Positions 20,201 to 29,575 of a stretch of DNA of 64,000 bases are shown here, piece by piece. This DNA is from Tritrichomonas musculus (Eukaryota; Parabasalia; Tritrichomonadida; Tritrichomonadidae): the NCBI GenBank assembly GCA_039105265.1, contig JAPFFF010000013.1:2542001-2606000 (forward strand). Direction: 5' to 3'. The first letter of the stretch is position 1; every line of letters starts with the position of its first letter. The position numbers and the translations under genes are program-made. The notes under the pieces were generated by a model. It did no database searches, was not told the DNA's origin, and worked only from the letters and a program-made list of their open reading frames with translations.

Positions 20201-20890
20201 TTATACACCAAGACAAGTGGTTTTGCCCGCGGTCAATATGAGATCTTGGTCCTGAAATTCACGGGCAGCAGCAAAGATTAACTTTAGCAAACTTTGTAGT
20301 ACTTCCCAAACATCTCTACAAACGTCAACGTAAATTCATTCGTTGGATTGGAGTTTTCTTGCCTTTCTTGTGGGGCTTTTGGGAATGGTTGAACTGCCAA
20401 AATATTGGAAATGATAGCCTTTTCAATTTTTTTAGGTCTGGAATCATTAAAAATAATGTAAAACTTGTTTGGTCTCAAAAAGTTCACTTCTTCAGAAAAA
20501 AAATTATTTTTTGGAAAGTTCATAGAAAATGATGCAAATTTTTGATAAGTTATTATTATGGCATAATAAACCTTTTTATTCACAAACTCAAGGATTTAGA
20601 TATATATCTTTGAGGTTTTAGCTTGTGAATTATTAATGCAGGATTTACCAGCGAAATTTCGGAGATTTTAAAATGTTGAACATTTTTAGCGAGGAGGCCT
20701 ATATTTTAAGTTTCTGGAACTTAAATTGTGAGTTCTTCTGCAGAGATTTCTGAAATAGACACCAAAGCAACAATGTGAAGACATGCAATTTGTTCAAATC
20801 ATTTGTCAACCACACTGTCATTTATTACAAAGAAAATCTTCTGTTGCAGCTTTACAGGCTCAATATTCCTACGTCTGAAATTGCTTTAGA
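20201..20890 (-). pseudogene. Decayed gene of unknown identity
   Basis: Several minus-strand segments look coding: IFFVINDSVVD and ACLHIVALVSISEISAEEL upstream (about 20860-20730), NFLRPNKFYIIFNDSRPKK through NEFTLTFVEMFGKYYK (20583-20290), then FAAAREFQDQDLILTAGKT down to a stop at 20201. They lie in different frames, so the copy is broken. I do not recognise the family. It could be a host gene or part of an old mobile element. Confidence 0.45.
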
Positions 20891-21065
20891 AATATAATGA
20901 ATATTATAATAAACCTAATTTTTTGCTGGAGAAAAAGAATATCAAAGAAATCTTTTTTCAAATTAGACTGAAATAATAATAAATTTTTATTAGGCAAATT
21001 AAGCTTTGATAAAATCATAGCATTTTATTTAAAAAACCTATTAAAAAGCAAATCGGATTGATATT

Positions 21066-21842
21066 TTATTTTAATTCTCCAAAGAATTCTATTTGAGTTA
21101 ACGCTAGTAAATAATCATTGCTTGATGCAGGACCTCTTAATCTTATTTGTACATATTGATAAAAGTTGTGATTATTTACTGAGTAGTTGGCGATATATTC
21201 ATTATTGTACCATTCTTGAATATGTCTTTCATCGATTTTTTCCCAATTTATGTCATTGTTTGATCCTTCAATCTCCCAATTTATTAATTTATTGAAAAAT
21301 ATATTTTTGCTTCGTAATGAATAATTATTCAATGAAACTTTATGATCTTTAAAATCAAATTTGATATATGAATTTTCATTTGGCTGAGGATAAAAATAAT
21401 CATCAAAGTTTTGGTTAATTATATCAAAAGCATTATTTCTTTTATCCCCATTTGAAGAAATGGAAATCAATCCTTTGAAATTGGCAAGACCATTATTTTT
21501 ATTATTTAAATAATTAAATATTCCTTCAAATTCTTGGCCTTCAACATAATCAAATTTATTTTTCTCGCCTTTATATCTGTTTTCATTACATAAATTATTA
21601 TTTTTTTCTTGAATCATTATTGAGTTTGATATATGAGGAATTTCTTCTTTGATTTGGTAAATATAAATCGTTGATGAGTTTTCGTCGTTTTTTCCTGGGA
21701 AAATTTTAACTCCAAATTTTTCTTTGCTAACTTTGTCTTGATATAAAAACTTGTTAAAGTCGCCATCAGCATTTGTAGCAATAATTTGCAAGTTATCAAG
21801 ATTATTTAAGAATTTCAATCCTATATTTGATTGATTGATCAT
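21066..21842 (-). CDS. F5/8C (discoidin)-like domain protein
   Basis: A 258-residue protein from the ATG at 21842. The C-terminal about 150 residues have the pattern of trichomonad F5/8 type C-like domains: YPQPNENSYIKFDFKDHKVS, then NWEIEGSNNDINWEKIDER, then YVQIRLRGP and LTQIEFFGEL. These form a beta-sandwich used for binding ligands or proteins. In trichomonads such domains often follow BTB or ankyrin parts, which are absent from this frame. A BTB-like scrap lies directly upstream (21873-22022), so the gene may be a shortened derivative. A TCATTTT element 13 nt upstream and a TAAA stop favour a real transcript. Confidence 0.75.
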   Translation of the reverse strand: MINQSNIGLKFLNNLDNLQIIATNADGDFNKFLYQDKVSKEKFGVKIFPGKNDENSSTIYIYQIKEEIPHISNSIMIQEKNNNLCNENRYKGEKNKFDYVEGQEFEGIFNYLNNKNNGLANFKGLISISSNGDKRNNAFDIINQNFDDYFYPQPNENSYIKFDFKDHKVSLNNYSLRSKNIFFNKLINWEIEGSNNDINWEKIDERHIQEWYNNEYIANYSVNNHNFYQYVQIRLRGPASSNDYLLALTQIEFFGELK

Positions 21843-21854
21843 TCTGTAAACTTA

Positions 21855-21861
21855 AAAATGA
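21855..21861 (-). promoter_or_regulatory. Inr-like TCATTTT
   Basis: The motif lies 13 nt upstream of the ATG at 21842, in the position expected for a trichomonad initiator element. Confidence 0.4.
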
Positions 21862-21872
21862 TATGGAAACTT

Positions 21873-22022
21873 TTATTCTGTGGAAAAAATTTTATTGAAA
21901 AAATTTTTTTTGTCAAAATAAAATTTGTGAAGAAGCTGGACTGCATTTTCATTTGTGAGATTATCTGGTCGTAGGTTACCGATGTTAATTGAGCGGTTTC
22001 CGAGTTTTTCAATGACTTCTGA
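21873..22022 (-). pseudogene. Short BTB/BACK-like remnant
   Basis: An open stretch of about 49 codons on the minus strand reads EVIEKLGNRSINIGNLRPDN, then LTNENAVQLLHKFYFDKK, and ends with TAA at 21873. The pattern L-x-x-ENAVQLL is typical of the helical part behind BTB domains. It sits where the N-terminal part of an F5/8C protein would be expected, but is separated from it by a stop. The identification rests on style only. Confidence 0.4.
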
Positions 22023-22029
22023 AAAAAAT

Positions 22030-22420
22030 TTGTTGAAAACTATTCATTCAATATAACTGAAGACAATGAAATTGTTTATGTAACAGCTTTTTTGCTTGAA
22101 AAACATGGATCATGTATTGTAAGTGTCATGTGTAAATACGATTTTGATTTATGTAGAACTGATGATCCAAATGATTTAATCAAAGAAAAGAATAATGATC
22201 CAGGATATGTGCTTACATATACTACATCAAAACACATAACTTTTTCTGGGAGTATTTTTCTTTCTTACTCAATTTTAGCACTTGACAGGAGGATTTCGTT
22301 TTATTTTTAGAATTACTCCTGAAAATTTCACATCAGTGAGCATTGTATATTTGGATAATGATAATTCAATTTGGAAAACATTTAGAATAAAAAATGAATT
22401 AAAAATAAAAAAATAAAATT
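22030..22420 (+). pseudogene. Remnant of an unidentified gene
   Basis: One frame gives FVENYSFNITEDNEIVYVTA, then FLLEKHGSCIVSVMCKYDFD and on. A second frame from about 22290 gives FRFIFRITPENFTSVSIVYL, then DNDNSIWKTFRIKNELK and a stop. Together they look like a small beta-rich domain broken by one frame change. There is no good start codon. I do not recognise the family. Confidence 0.4.
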
Positions 22421-22459
22421 AGTGGTTATTTATTATTATTTATCATTCGTTGATTAAAT

Positions 22460-25400
22460 TTAAGATTGATTTTGAAGTTCTTTAATCATGTCCATTAATC
22501 TTTGATTTTGAAGAAGATTTTCTTCCTCAATTTCTTCAAGTTGTTTTTTATGTTCTTCATCTTTTTCTTTAAGTTGTTTTTTTAATCTTTTAATTTCTTC
22601 TTCCTGTTCTTTTATTTTTTGACGAAGAGATTCATTTTCTTGAGTGATTGATTCAGTGTCTCCAACATTTTTTGATTCATTCAGTGAGATTTTCTTTTGG
22701 TTTGGTCCTTTAGAAAGAAGTTCAACAATTTCTTGATGATTTTCTTCTCTTGCATAATCAATGGCTGTCTTATGAATCATTTATAACAAAAATTCCATAA
22801 ATGATTCTGAATTTAAATACAATGAAAAAAAGCTAGATTTGAATATTATGAATGTTTTTGAATTAAAATATCTTTGCAGTTGATGTCAATTCCTTTATGT
22901 GATAATAATTCTTGAACAACTTCTAAATGGCCTCCTTTTGCAGCTAAAATCAATGGCGTATCATTAAATATTCGAATTCATATTTCATAAATGATTCTGA
23001 ATTTAAATTCCATAAAAAAAGCTAGATTTGAATATCATGAAAGCTTTTGAATTCAAATGTTTTTGCAGTTGACGTTAATACTTTCTTGTGACAATAATTC
23101 TTGAACAACTTCTGAACGGCCTTCTTTTGCAGCTATAATCAAAGGCGTATTATTAAATATTCGAGTTCAATTCCATAAATGATTCTGAATTTAAATTCCA
23201 TAAAAAAAAATTAGATTTGAATATCGTGAATTTTTTAGAATTCAAATGTCTTTACAAGTGATGTCAATTCCTTCTTGTAATAATAATTCTCGAACAACTT
23301 CTGAGTGTTCATTAGATGCAGCATAAATTAATGCCGTATTATTAAAATGATAGAGTTCAATTCCATAAATAATTCTGAATTGAAATTAAATAAAAAAAAA
23401 GTTAGATTTTAATTGTATGAATGTTTTTGAATTAAAATGTCTTTGCAGTTGATGTCAATTCCTTCATGTGATAATAATTCTCGAACAGCTTCTGAACGGC
23501 CTTCTTTTGCAGCAAAAATCAATGGCGTCTTATTAAATGTTTGAGTTCAACTCCATAAATGATTCTGAATTTAAATTTCATGAAAAAAAGTTAGATTCGA
23601 ATTTTATGAATGCTTTGGAATTTAAACGTCCTTGCAGTTGATGTCAATTCCTTTTTGTGATAATAATTCTCGAACAATTCCAGAGCAGCCTCTAGATGCA
23701 GCATACATCAATGGCGTCTTATTAAATATTCGAGTTCAATTCCATAAATGATTCTGAATTTAAATATTATAAAAAAAGTTAGATTTATATTTCATGAATG
23801 TTCTTGAATTAAAATATCTCTGCAGTTGATGTCAATTCTTTCTTTTGATAACAATTCTCGAACAACTTCTGACTTTTCATTAGATGCAGCATAAATCAAC
23901 GGCGTCTTATTAAATGTTCGAGTTCAATTCCATAAATGATTTTACATTTAAATATAATGAAAAAAGTTAGATTTGAATTTTATGAATGTCTTTGAATTTA
24001 AATGTCTTTGCAGTTGATGTCAATTCTTTCTTGTGATAATAATTCTCGAACAATTTCTGAATAGCCATTTCTTGCAGCAAAAATCAACGCTGTCTCATTA
24101 AATATTCAAATTCAATTCCATAAATGATTTTACTTTTAAATATAATGAAAAAAGTTAGATTTGAATTTCATGAATGTTTTTGAATTTAAATATTTTTGCA
24201 GTTGATGTCAATTCCTTTTCGGGATAGTAATTTTTTAACAACTTCTGAAAGGCCACATATTACAGCCAAATTTAACGCCGTATCATTAAATGTTCGAGTT
24301 CAATTCCATAAATGATTCTGAATTTAAATATGATGAAAAAAGTTAGATTTGAATTTTATGAATGTTTTTAAATTAAAATGTCTCTGCAGTTGATGTCAAT
24401 TTTTTCATGTGATAATAATTCTTGAACAATTTCTAAATGTTTTTCTACTTCAGCCAGCATCAACGGAGTTCTATGAAATACTCAAGTTCAATTTCATAAA
24501 TGATTCTGAATTGAAATATAATGAAAAAGGTTAGATTTGAATTTCATGAATGTTTTTAAATTAAAATGTCTCTGCAGTTGACGTCAATTCTGTCTTGTGA
24601 TAATAAATCTCGAACAACTTCTAAATAGCCTCTTTTTGCAGCAATAATCAACGGCGCTATATTAAATGTTCGAGCTCAATTCCATAAATGATTCTGAATT
24701 GAAATATAATGAAAAAAGTTAGATTTGAATTTCATGAATGTTCTTGAATTAAAATATCTTTGAGGTTGGGGTTAATTCTTTCATGTGATAATAATTCTTG
24801 AGCAATTTCTAAATGACCTCCTTTTATAGCATAAATCAATGGCGTATTATTTAAATGTTTAAATTCAATTCTATAAATGATTTTAAATCAAAATTACATA
24901 AAAAAAAAGTTAGATTTGAATATTATGATTGTTCTTGAATTAAAATGTCTTTGCAGTTGACATCAATTCTGTCTTCTGATAATAATTCTTGAACAACTTC
25001 TAAATGGCCTTCTCTTGAAGCCCAAATTAAAGCGGTCTTATTAAATATTCGAGTTTAATTCCATAAATGATTTTGAATTTAAATGCTATGAAAAAAGTTA
25101 AATTTGAATATTATGAATGCTTTTTGAGCAAAAACATTTTTGAGGTTGATGTTAATTCCATCTTGTGATAATAATTCTTGAACAACTTCTAAATGGCCTT
25201 TTTTTGCAGCTGAAATCAACGCCGTATCATTAAATGTTCGAGTTCAATTCCATAAATGATTTTGAATTTAAATATTATGAAAAAAAGTTAGATTTGAATT
25301 TTATGAATGTTTCTGAATTAAAATGTTTTTGAGGTTGATGTCAATTCGTTTTTCTGAAAATAATTCTTGAACAATTTCTGTATAGCCTCCTGTTGCAGCT

Positions 25401-25608
25401 AAAATTAACGGGGTATTATTAAATGTTCGAGTTCAATTCCATAAATGATTCTGAATTTAAATATTGTAAAAAAAGTTAGATTTGAATATCATGAATGATT
25501 TTGAATTAAAATGTCTTTGAAGTTGATGGCTGTTCCCACTTTAGTAAGAGCTCGTTGAACTTTATCGAGATCACCATTTTTACATCCGTTGATGAGCATC
25601 TGCCTCAT
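22460..25608 (-). CDS. Ankyrin-repeat protein gene with stop-containing spacers between all repeats (unusual introns?)
   Basis: Starting with MRQMLINGCKNGDLDKVQRA at 25608, sixteen ANK units follow on the minus strand, each like NKTPLIFAAKEGHSEVVREL plus LSQEGIDINCKD. Every unit is open and of constant length. Between units lie conserved spacers (consensus starts ATTTTAATTC, contains TCTAACTTTTTT and TTTAAATTCAG) with stops in all frames. Dropping 86-89 nt per spacer gives a canonical 34-residue ANK periodicity (D-I-F-N-K-T-P-L). The last unit (HKTAIDYAREENHQEIVELL) runs into a Glu/Lys coiled coil ending at 22460 (TAAA context). A spliced product would have about 600-620 residues. No GT is found at the 5' boundary, so the mechanism is open; a decayed duplicated array is the alternative. 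Confidence 0.6.
22790..25600 (-). repeat. 188-191 bp tandem units (ANK segment plus spacer), 15 copies
   Basis: The plus-strand text GTTGATG (or close variant) recurs at 22879, 23068, 23258, 23448, 23637, 23825, 24013, 24201, 24389, 24577, 24765, 24956, 25145, 25334 and 25522. Intervals are 189, 190, 190, 189, 188 (six times), 191, 189, 189 and 188. The ANK-coding part is constant in length; the length differences fall in A/T runs of the spacers. Confidence 0.95.
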
Positions 25609-26027
25609 TTGTTTCCTGGAAAAATTAGAAAAAAAATAATTTCACCTTGAAAGGTCAAATGACTTATTTTTAATAGTTGATTCCAAGTTATAATGTTGAG
25701 AGTTTTGTAAATTTTAATTATTATTTATATTTTTAATTATATAATAAAAATATATTATATAATTCAGATTTGATAATTAAATATTAGTTATAAAATTATA
25801 ATTTTTTACGATTATTTGTATACAAATTAATAAATAATCAATTGAATTTATAATCATCTTTTTTTTGAAAAAAAAATTTATTCTCTCAATATTTTATTAC
25901 AATTTTATTAATAAACATAGAAACTTTTCATAAGAATTGAATCAAATAATCGTAAAAAATTATAATTTTATAACTAATATTTTGCGTTTTATAATTAATG
26001 AACTCTGATTTTTTTTATTTTTTATTA
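25609..26027. other. A/T-rich non-coding DNA
   Basis: Upstream of the ankyrin gene. TCATTTG on the minus strand (25657-25663) could be its initiator element, about 50 nt before the ATG. Nothing else is recognised. Confidence 0.3.
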
Positions 26028-27005
26028 TAGGGTGGTCAAATCGGCCCAAAATAATATTTTTTAAAAATCATGGGCCAAAATGTGGGCCAAGATGGGTTAA
26101 TGTGGGTCAAAAATAATCAATAAATATCACATATATTTTTTTAATATATAAATATATTAATATAATTATCGTTTTATATCTTTTTAAAAGTATTTTTTTC
26201 TGCTAATTTAATAAATTGAATGCGATAAAACTATATTAAATTATATCTAATTTGATAGTTTTTTTATCGTTTTCATCAGAAATATTGAGTATCCAAAAAA
26301 TAAATATATCTTCCTAAAAGTTTTTTATATTAAATAAACTAACCTATTTTTATTATATATAATGGTCATAAATATAAATTAAATAAATAAAACAATAAAA
26401 AACATATAAAAAATTTTGGCCCAACTTGGCCCAAGTTAGTAGGCTTGTTATTCTGATATCAATTATCAGGTTTGGCACTTTTTTTAACTCAGATAATCGA
26501 TAATAAAATGCTATCGATTGGAACTTTTAATTGATGAATTCGATTATCAAGTATGAAATGTGATACAAAAAAAATATGCTTTTGATATCGAATCTTGATT
26601 AATCGAAATTAATACCTGAAAAAAACATTAAAAATAGTATTTTAATGTCATAAAATAAATATATTCTAACTTATTATGTAAAAGAATAAGCTTTTATTAA
26701 ATTTTATAACGGATATGTGAAGTAATCAGTTAAAAAAGTTTTCAAAATTTTAATACGTTAAAAAATTTTCAATATTGATAATCGATCTTTGATTTTTATT
26801 CATTATTGATATCAGAGATTAAATTTTTGATTTGATATTGATATCAGAAAAAGGGACCAATTATCGATATCGAAAATTGAGACTTAACAAGCCTACAAGT
26901 TAGCCCAAGTTGGCCCAAATTTTTGGGGCTAACTTTTCTTACAAATTTTGAATAATTCAGAGGATATTTGGCAATTAAATTTGGGCTAACTTGGGTCAAA
27001 ATTTT
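26028..27005. repeat. GGCCCAA-rich repeat region, split by a MITE
   Basis: Short copies and variants of GGCCCAA, GGGCCAA, GGGTCAAAA and CCAACTTGG occur at both ends (26035-26115, 26415-26439 and 26896-27005). Where the inserted element joins, the host sequence would read as an imperfect palindrome around CCAAGTTAGCCCAAGTTGG. This suggests an older inverted-repeat element whose outer ends I could not fix. Confidence 0.4.
26440..26895. mobile_element. MITE, 456 bp, TAGGCTTGTTA ends, 8-bp target duplication
   Basis: The ends are inverted (TAGGCTTGTTA at 26440, TAACAAGCCTA ending at 26895). CAAGTTAG lies on both sides (26432-26439 and 26896-26903), a perfect 8-bp target duplication as made by hAT-like transposases. 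The interior has many GATATC/ATCGAT-type palindromes and no coding frame. It is the same family as 45863-46340, with fragments at 44061 and 62615. Confidence 0.9.
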
Positions 27006-27865
27006 GCATTCAAATTAAATTAATATATCAGTATATTTATATCTTCCTATGAGGTTAAGAGGCTATTTAAGAATTAAAATAATAATAATTAAAGATATCC
27101 TTAATTATTATATTATTAATTAACTTTTCATTAGTAAATATGAAATGTATTTCTAAAATTATGATTATATGACATAAACAAAATGTTTAATGCAGCTTTT
27201 TTATTTTAAACATTTGAAATATTAAATTATCTGATAAAATTTATCATTTTTTTTCATATGTTGGTCATTATTTTTGCACCAATTTTCATTTCAAAACATT
27301 TTTTTGAGGTAAAATCATATAATTTTGTTAAAATGAGATAAATTAATATATTTATTCGATATTACCTTATCTTTTTATAGTTTAGGAAAAACATACAGAA
27401 ATTTTCTAAGTGGTATAATTGTAATAAGATACCACTTGTTCGACTCAACCCTGTGCCTTATTTTTTTTATACTATTTAAAATAAAATTTATATTAATTTA
27501 AAACTTTGTTAAACGCATCCAAAAGCTAAATATTGCATTTGTGATATCTTAATTTTATTATATTCTGCTTTTAACCGAAATTCTTCAAAATTTTATATAT
27601 CAATAAGATGAGAAAAAAAAAATACAAGCAAATAAATCATAATGAATTAATCAAATATATTAGGGAAAATTCAAAATATATGAAATAATGAATTTGATCA
27701 ACCCAAAAAAAATACCTGTTTTATTTTAGGTAAAAAATTGACCTTAACGATCAATATTTTAAAAATTTTTCAATTCTCCCTCTCCACTCAACAACATTTT
27801 TCGCAAAATAAAAAAAAAAAAAAAAAAAAAAAAAGCAATTATTTGACCTTTTTTAACTATCACGC
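27006..27865. other. A/T-rich non-coding DNA with a long A tract
   Basis: No gene is visible. An A run of more than 25 nt lies at about 27809-27834, directly before the CCCCTA-rich repeat. Confidence 0.4.
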
Positions 27866-28218
27866 GGTTCCCCTAATTCTACTAGGGGGAAGATTTTTTG
27901 TAATTTCCCCTAAAAAAAATAGGGGGAAAAATTTGAATTAAAATTTTATTTAAAAATACTAAAAAATAATTGAAATTTTATTAAAAATTCTTAATAAGAT
28001 TCATATTATTAATACAATTTTTGTTTGAAAAAATCATATCTTTATGATCTAAATGGTTAATTTTTCACCTCAAAAAATCCGTGAATTGGCCTCCCCCTAT
28101 TCCCCCTAATCCCCCTTAGGGGGAAAGGTCAATTTAATTGGCAAACCGTAAAAATATTAACAAAATTTGACCTCCCCCTATTCCCCCTATTTTTAATTTT
28201 TTTTTTTTTAGGGGGAAC
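27866..28218. repeat. Inverted-repeat element with CCCCCTA/TAGGGGG palindromes
   Basis: It begins GGTTCCCCTA and ends TAGGGGGAACC, an inverted pair. Inside are several further hairpin-like pairs of C-run and G-run (near 27868-27892, 27904-27928, 28090-28125 and 28170-28215). Its C/G runs stand out sharply in this A/T-rich DNA. No clear target duplication is seen. It may be a MITE or a structured repeat. Confidence 0.5.
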
Positions 28219-28722
28219 CAAATAGCCTTTGAATTATTAAAACAAATATATTTTAAAAAGATGTTTTTATTTTCTCTTTGGTTAATATCAATTTGATGCA
28301 TTTTTAATCAATTTGGGAATTATTTTACACAAAAAGAGATTGATACTTCCATAATGCAACGGTATATCTATCATTTATAATAATAGATTATTAAAATTTT
28401 CAAAAAAAATTCTAATATAAAAGGATATTACAAAAAAAGTATAATATAAATTTAACAACTTGATGATTAAAATGATCCTTTAAATAATTTATTAAATAAA
28501 ACAATAAAAACTTGGGCTTTTGATATTTGATGAAATGAAATATTTGATTTTTGGAATGAACATTGACAAATCGCTTATATTCACGTGAATACCTCTTATT
28601 ATTATATATTCAATATTAATAAAAGAATAAATAAAAAAAATAAACAAATACCCTGCATTTTTCTTCTTTATTCTATATCTTTTCTTTCTATCATTCTATC
28701 ATTCTACCATTTTACCATTTTA
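28219..28722. other. A/T-rich non-coding DNA
   Basis: No gene or repeat is recognised. A short CATTCTATCATTCTACCATT tract lies just 3' of the next gene. Confidence 0.4.
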
Positions 28723-29127
28723 TCATTCATCGTAATCATCATTTTCTCGTTCTTCTTCTAATGTTGCAAGGATCATTACAAATTTATATACATAATGTTG
28801 GTGTTTTTTATCATCATGTTTCTTATAGATATCCAACATTTTTTTAATAACTTGTTTGGCTTTTTCCCATCTTGTCAAAAGACCCCAATGATTAAGAAAG
28901 ACAATTGTTGCTTTAGTACCTTCAACCCATTCATCTAATTCTATCTTTCCATCAAGAATGAGTGGGAACGTTGGACTATTGATGAAACTTTCTTCAATGA
29001 ATCGTTTTGAATCTTCTTCCCATTTTTCAAAGCCGCCTTCATCTTCTTTTCCATATTTTTTAAGAACAGTACCTCTACAGACACCAATATAGTGTTCATA
29101 CATATTATAATTATCGAATTTCAACAT
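28723..29127 (-). CDS. Small hypothetical protein (134 aa)
   Basis: From the ATG at 29127 the protein is hydrophilic and probably helical, with Trp/Glu/Lys-rich stretches (GGFEKWEEDSKRFIEES, LLTRWEKAKQVIKKMLDIY) and an acidic end (EEERENDDYDE). It has no signal peptide or membrane segment. I do not recognise a family. Codon use is coding-like, TCATTTA lies 5 nt upstream of the ATG, and the stop is followed by TAAA, all favouring a real gene. It could be a single-domain adaptor or a fragment of a larger helical protein. Confidence 0.65.
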   Translation of the reverse strand: MLKFDNYNMYEHYIGVCRGTVLKKYGKEDEGGFEKWEEDSKRFIEESFINSPTFPLILDGKIELDEWVEGTKATIVFLNHWGLLTRWEKAKQVIKKMLDIYKKHDDKKHQHYVYKFVMILATLEEERENDDYDE

Positions 29128-29132
29128 TTATA

Positions 29133-29139
29133 TAAATGA
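29133..29139 (-). promoter_or_regulatory. Inr-like TCATTTA
   Basis: The motif lies 5 nt upstream of the ATG at 29127, at the position typical of trichomonad initiator elements. Confidence 0.5.
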
Positions 29140-29575
29140 TATGAAATCTTTTGAAAAAAACAATCATCTGTATTCTTAAAATTTATAAAAATTTTCTAAA
29201 AATTTTTGGAAAAAAAACTTTTTGAATAACATTGAAAAATACTAAAAAAGGCACAAAATTTATTTTGAAAGAGATTTGTGAAAATATTTATGCATGTATT
29301 AATTCGTTTGGCTGTTGTTAATTATATTTAAAAACTTACTTTTATTAAATATAATTTTGAAATATTTGAAACGAGTTAAAGCTTTGCTTGAATCATAACA
29401 AAAGATGATAAAAAGTCTCTGTCAAATTATCAAACAACAAAATCGAGTTTGGAGAGCTATGCTTGTCTCGGCTGGATAAGGCCAAAATTTTTAATTGAAT
29501 TCAATTTTTTATTTAATTTTTTGAATAATCTCAGAATTTTGATAGAACCAGTTTTTGGATAGCTTATTTTTACAT

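Noticed and set aside
22790-25600. CRISPR-like regular spacing of repeats
   Set aside because: Units are 188-191 bp with coding ANK segments; there are no short identical direct repeats with unique spacers and no cas genes. The setting is eukaryotic.
22790-25600. Ordinary GT-AG introns with 3' end at TTTAAATTCAG
   Set aside because: Using that AG leaves an in-frame TGA (ATTGAAC) before the next ANK segment in nearly all units, and no GT lies at the 5' side. Ordinary introns with these borders do not work.
26028-27005. GGCCCAA region as a defined element with fixed ends
   Set aside because: The possible outer ends do not match well as inverted repeats and no target duplication is visible; it is reported only as a repeat region.
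27866-28218. Telomere-like repeats (CCCTAA/TTAGGG)
   Set aside because: The motifs are CCCCCTA hairpins in both orientations, not a tandem one-way array.
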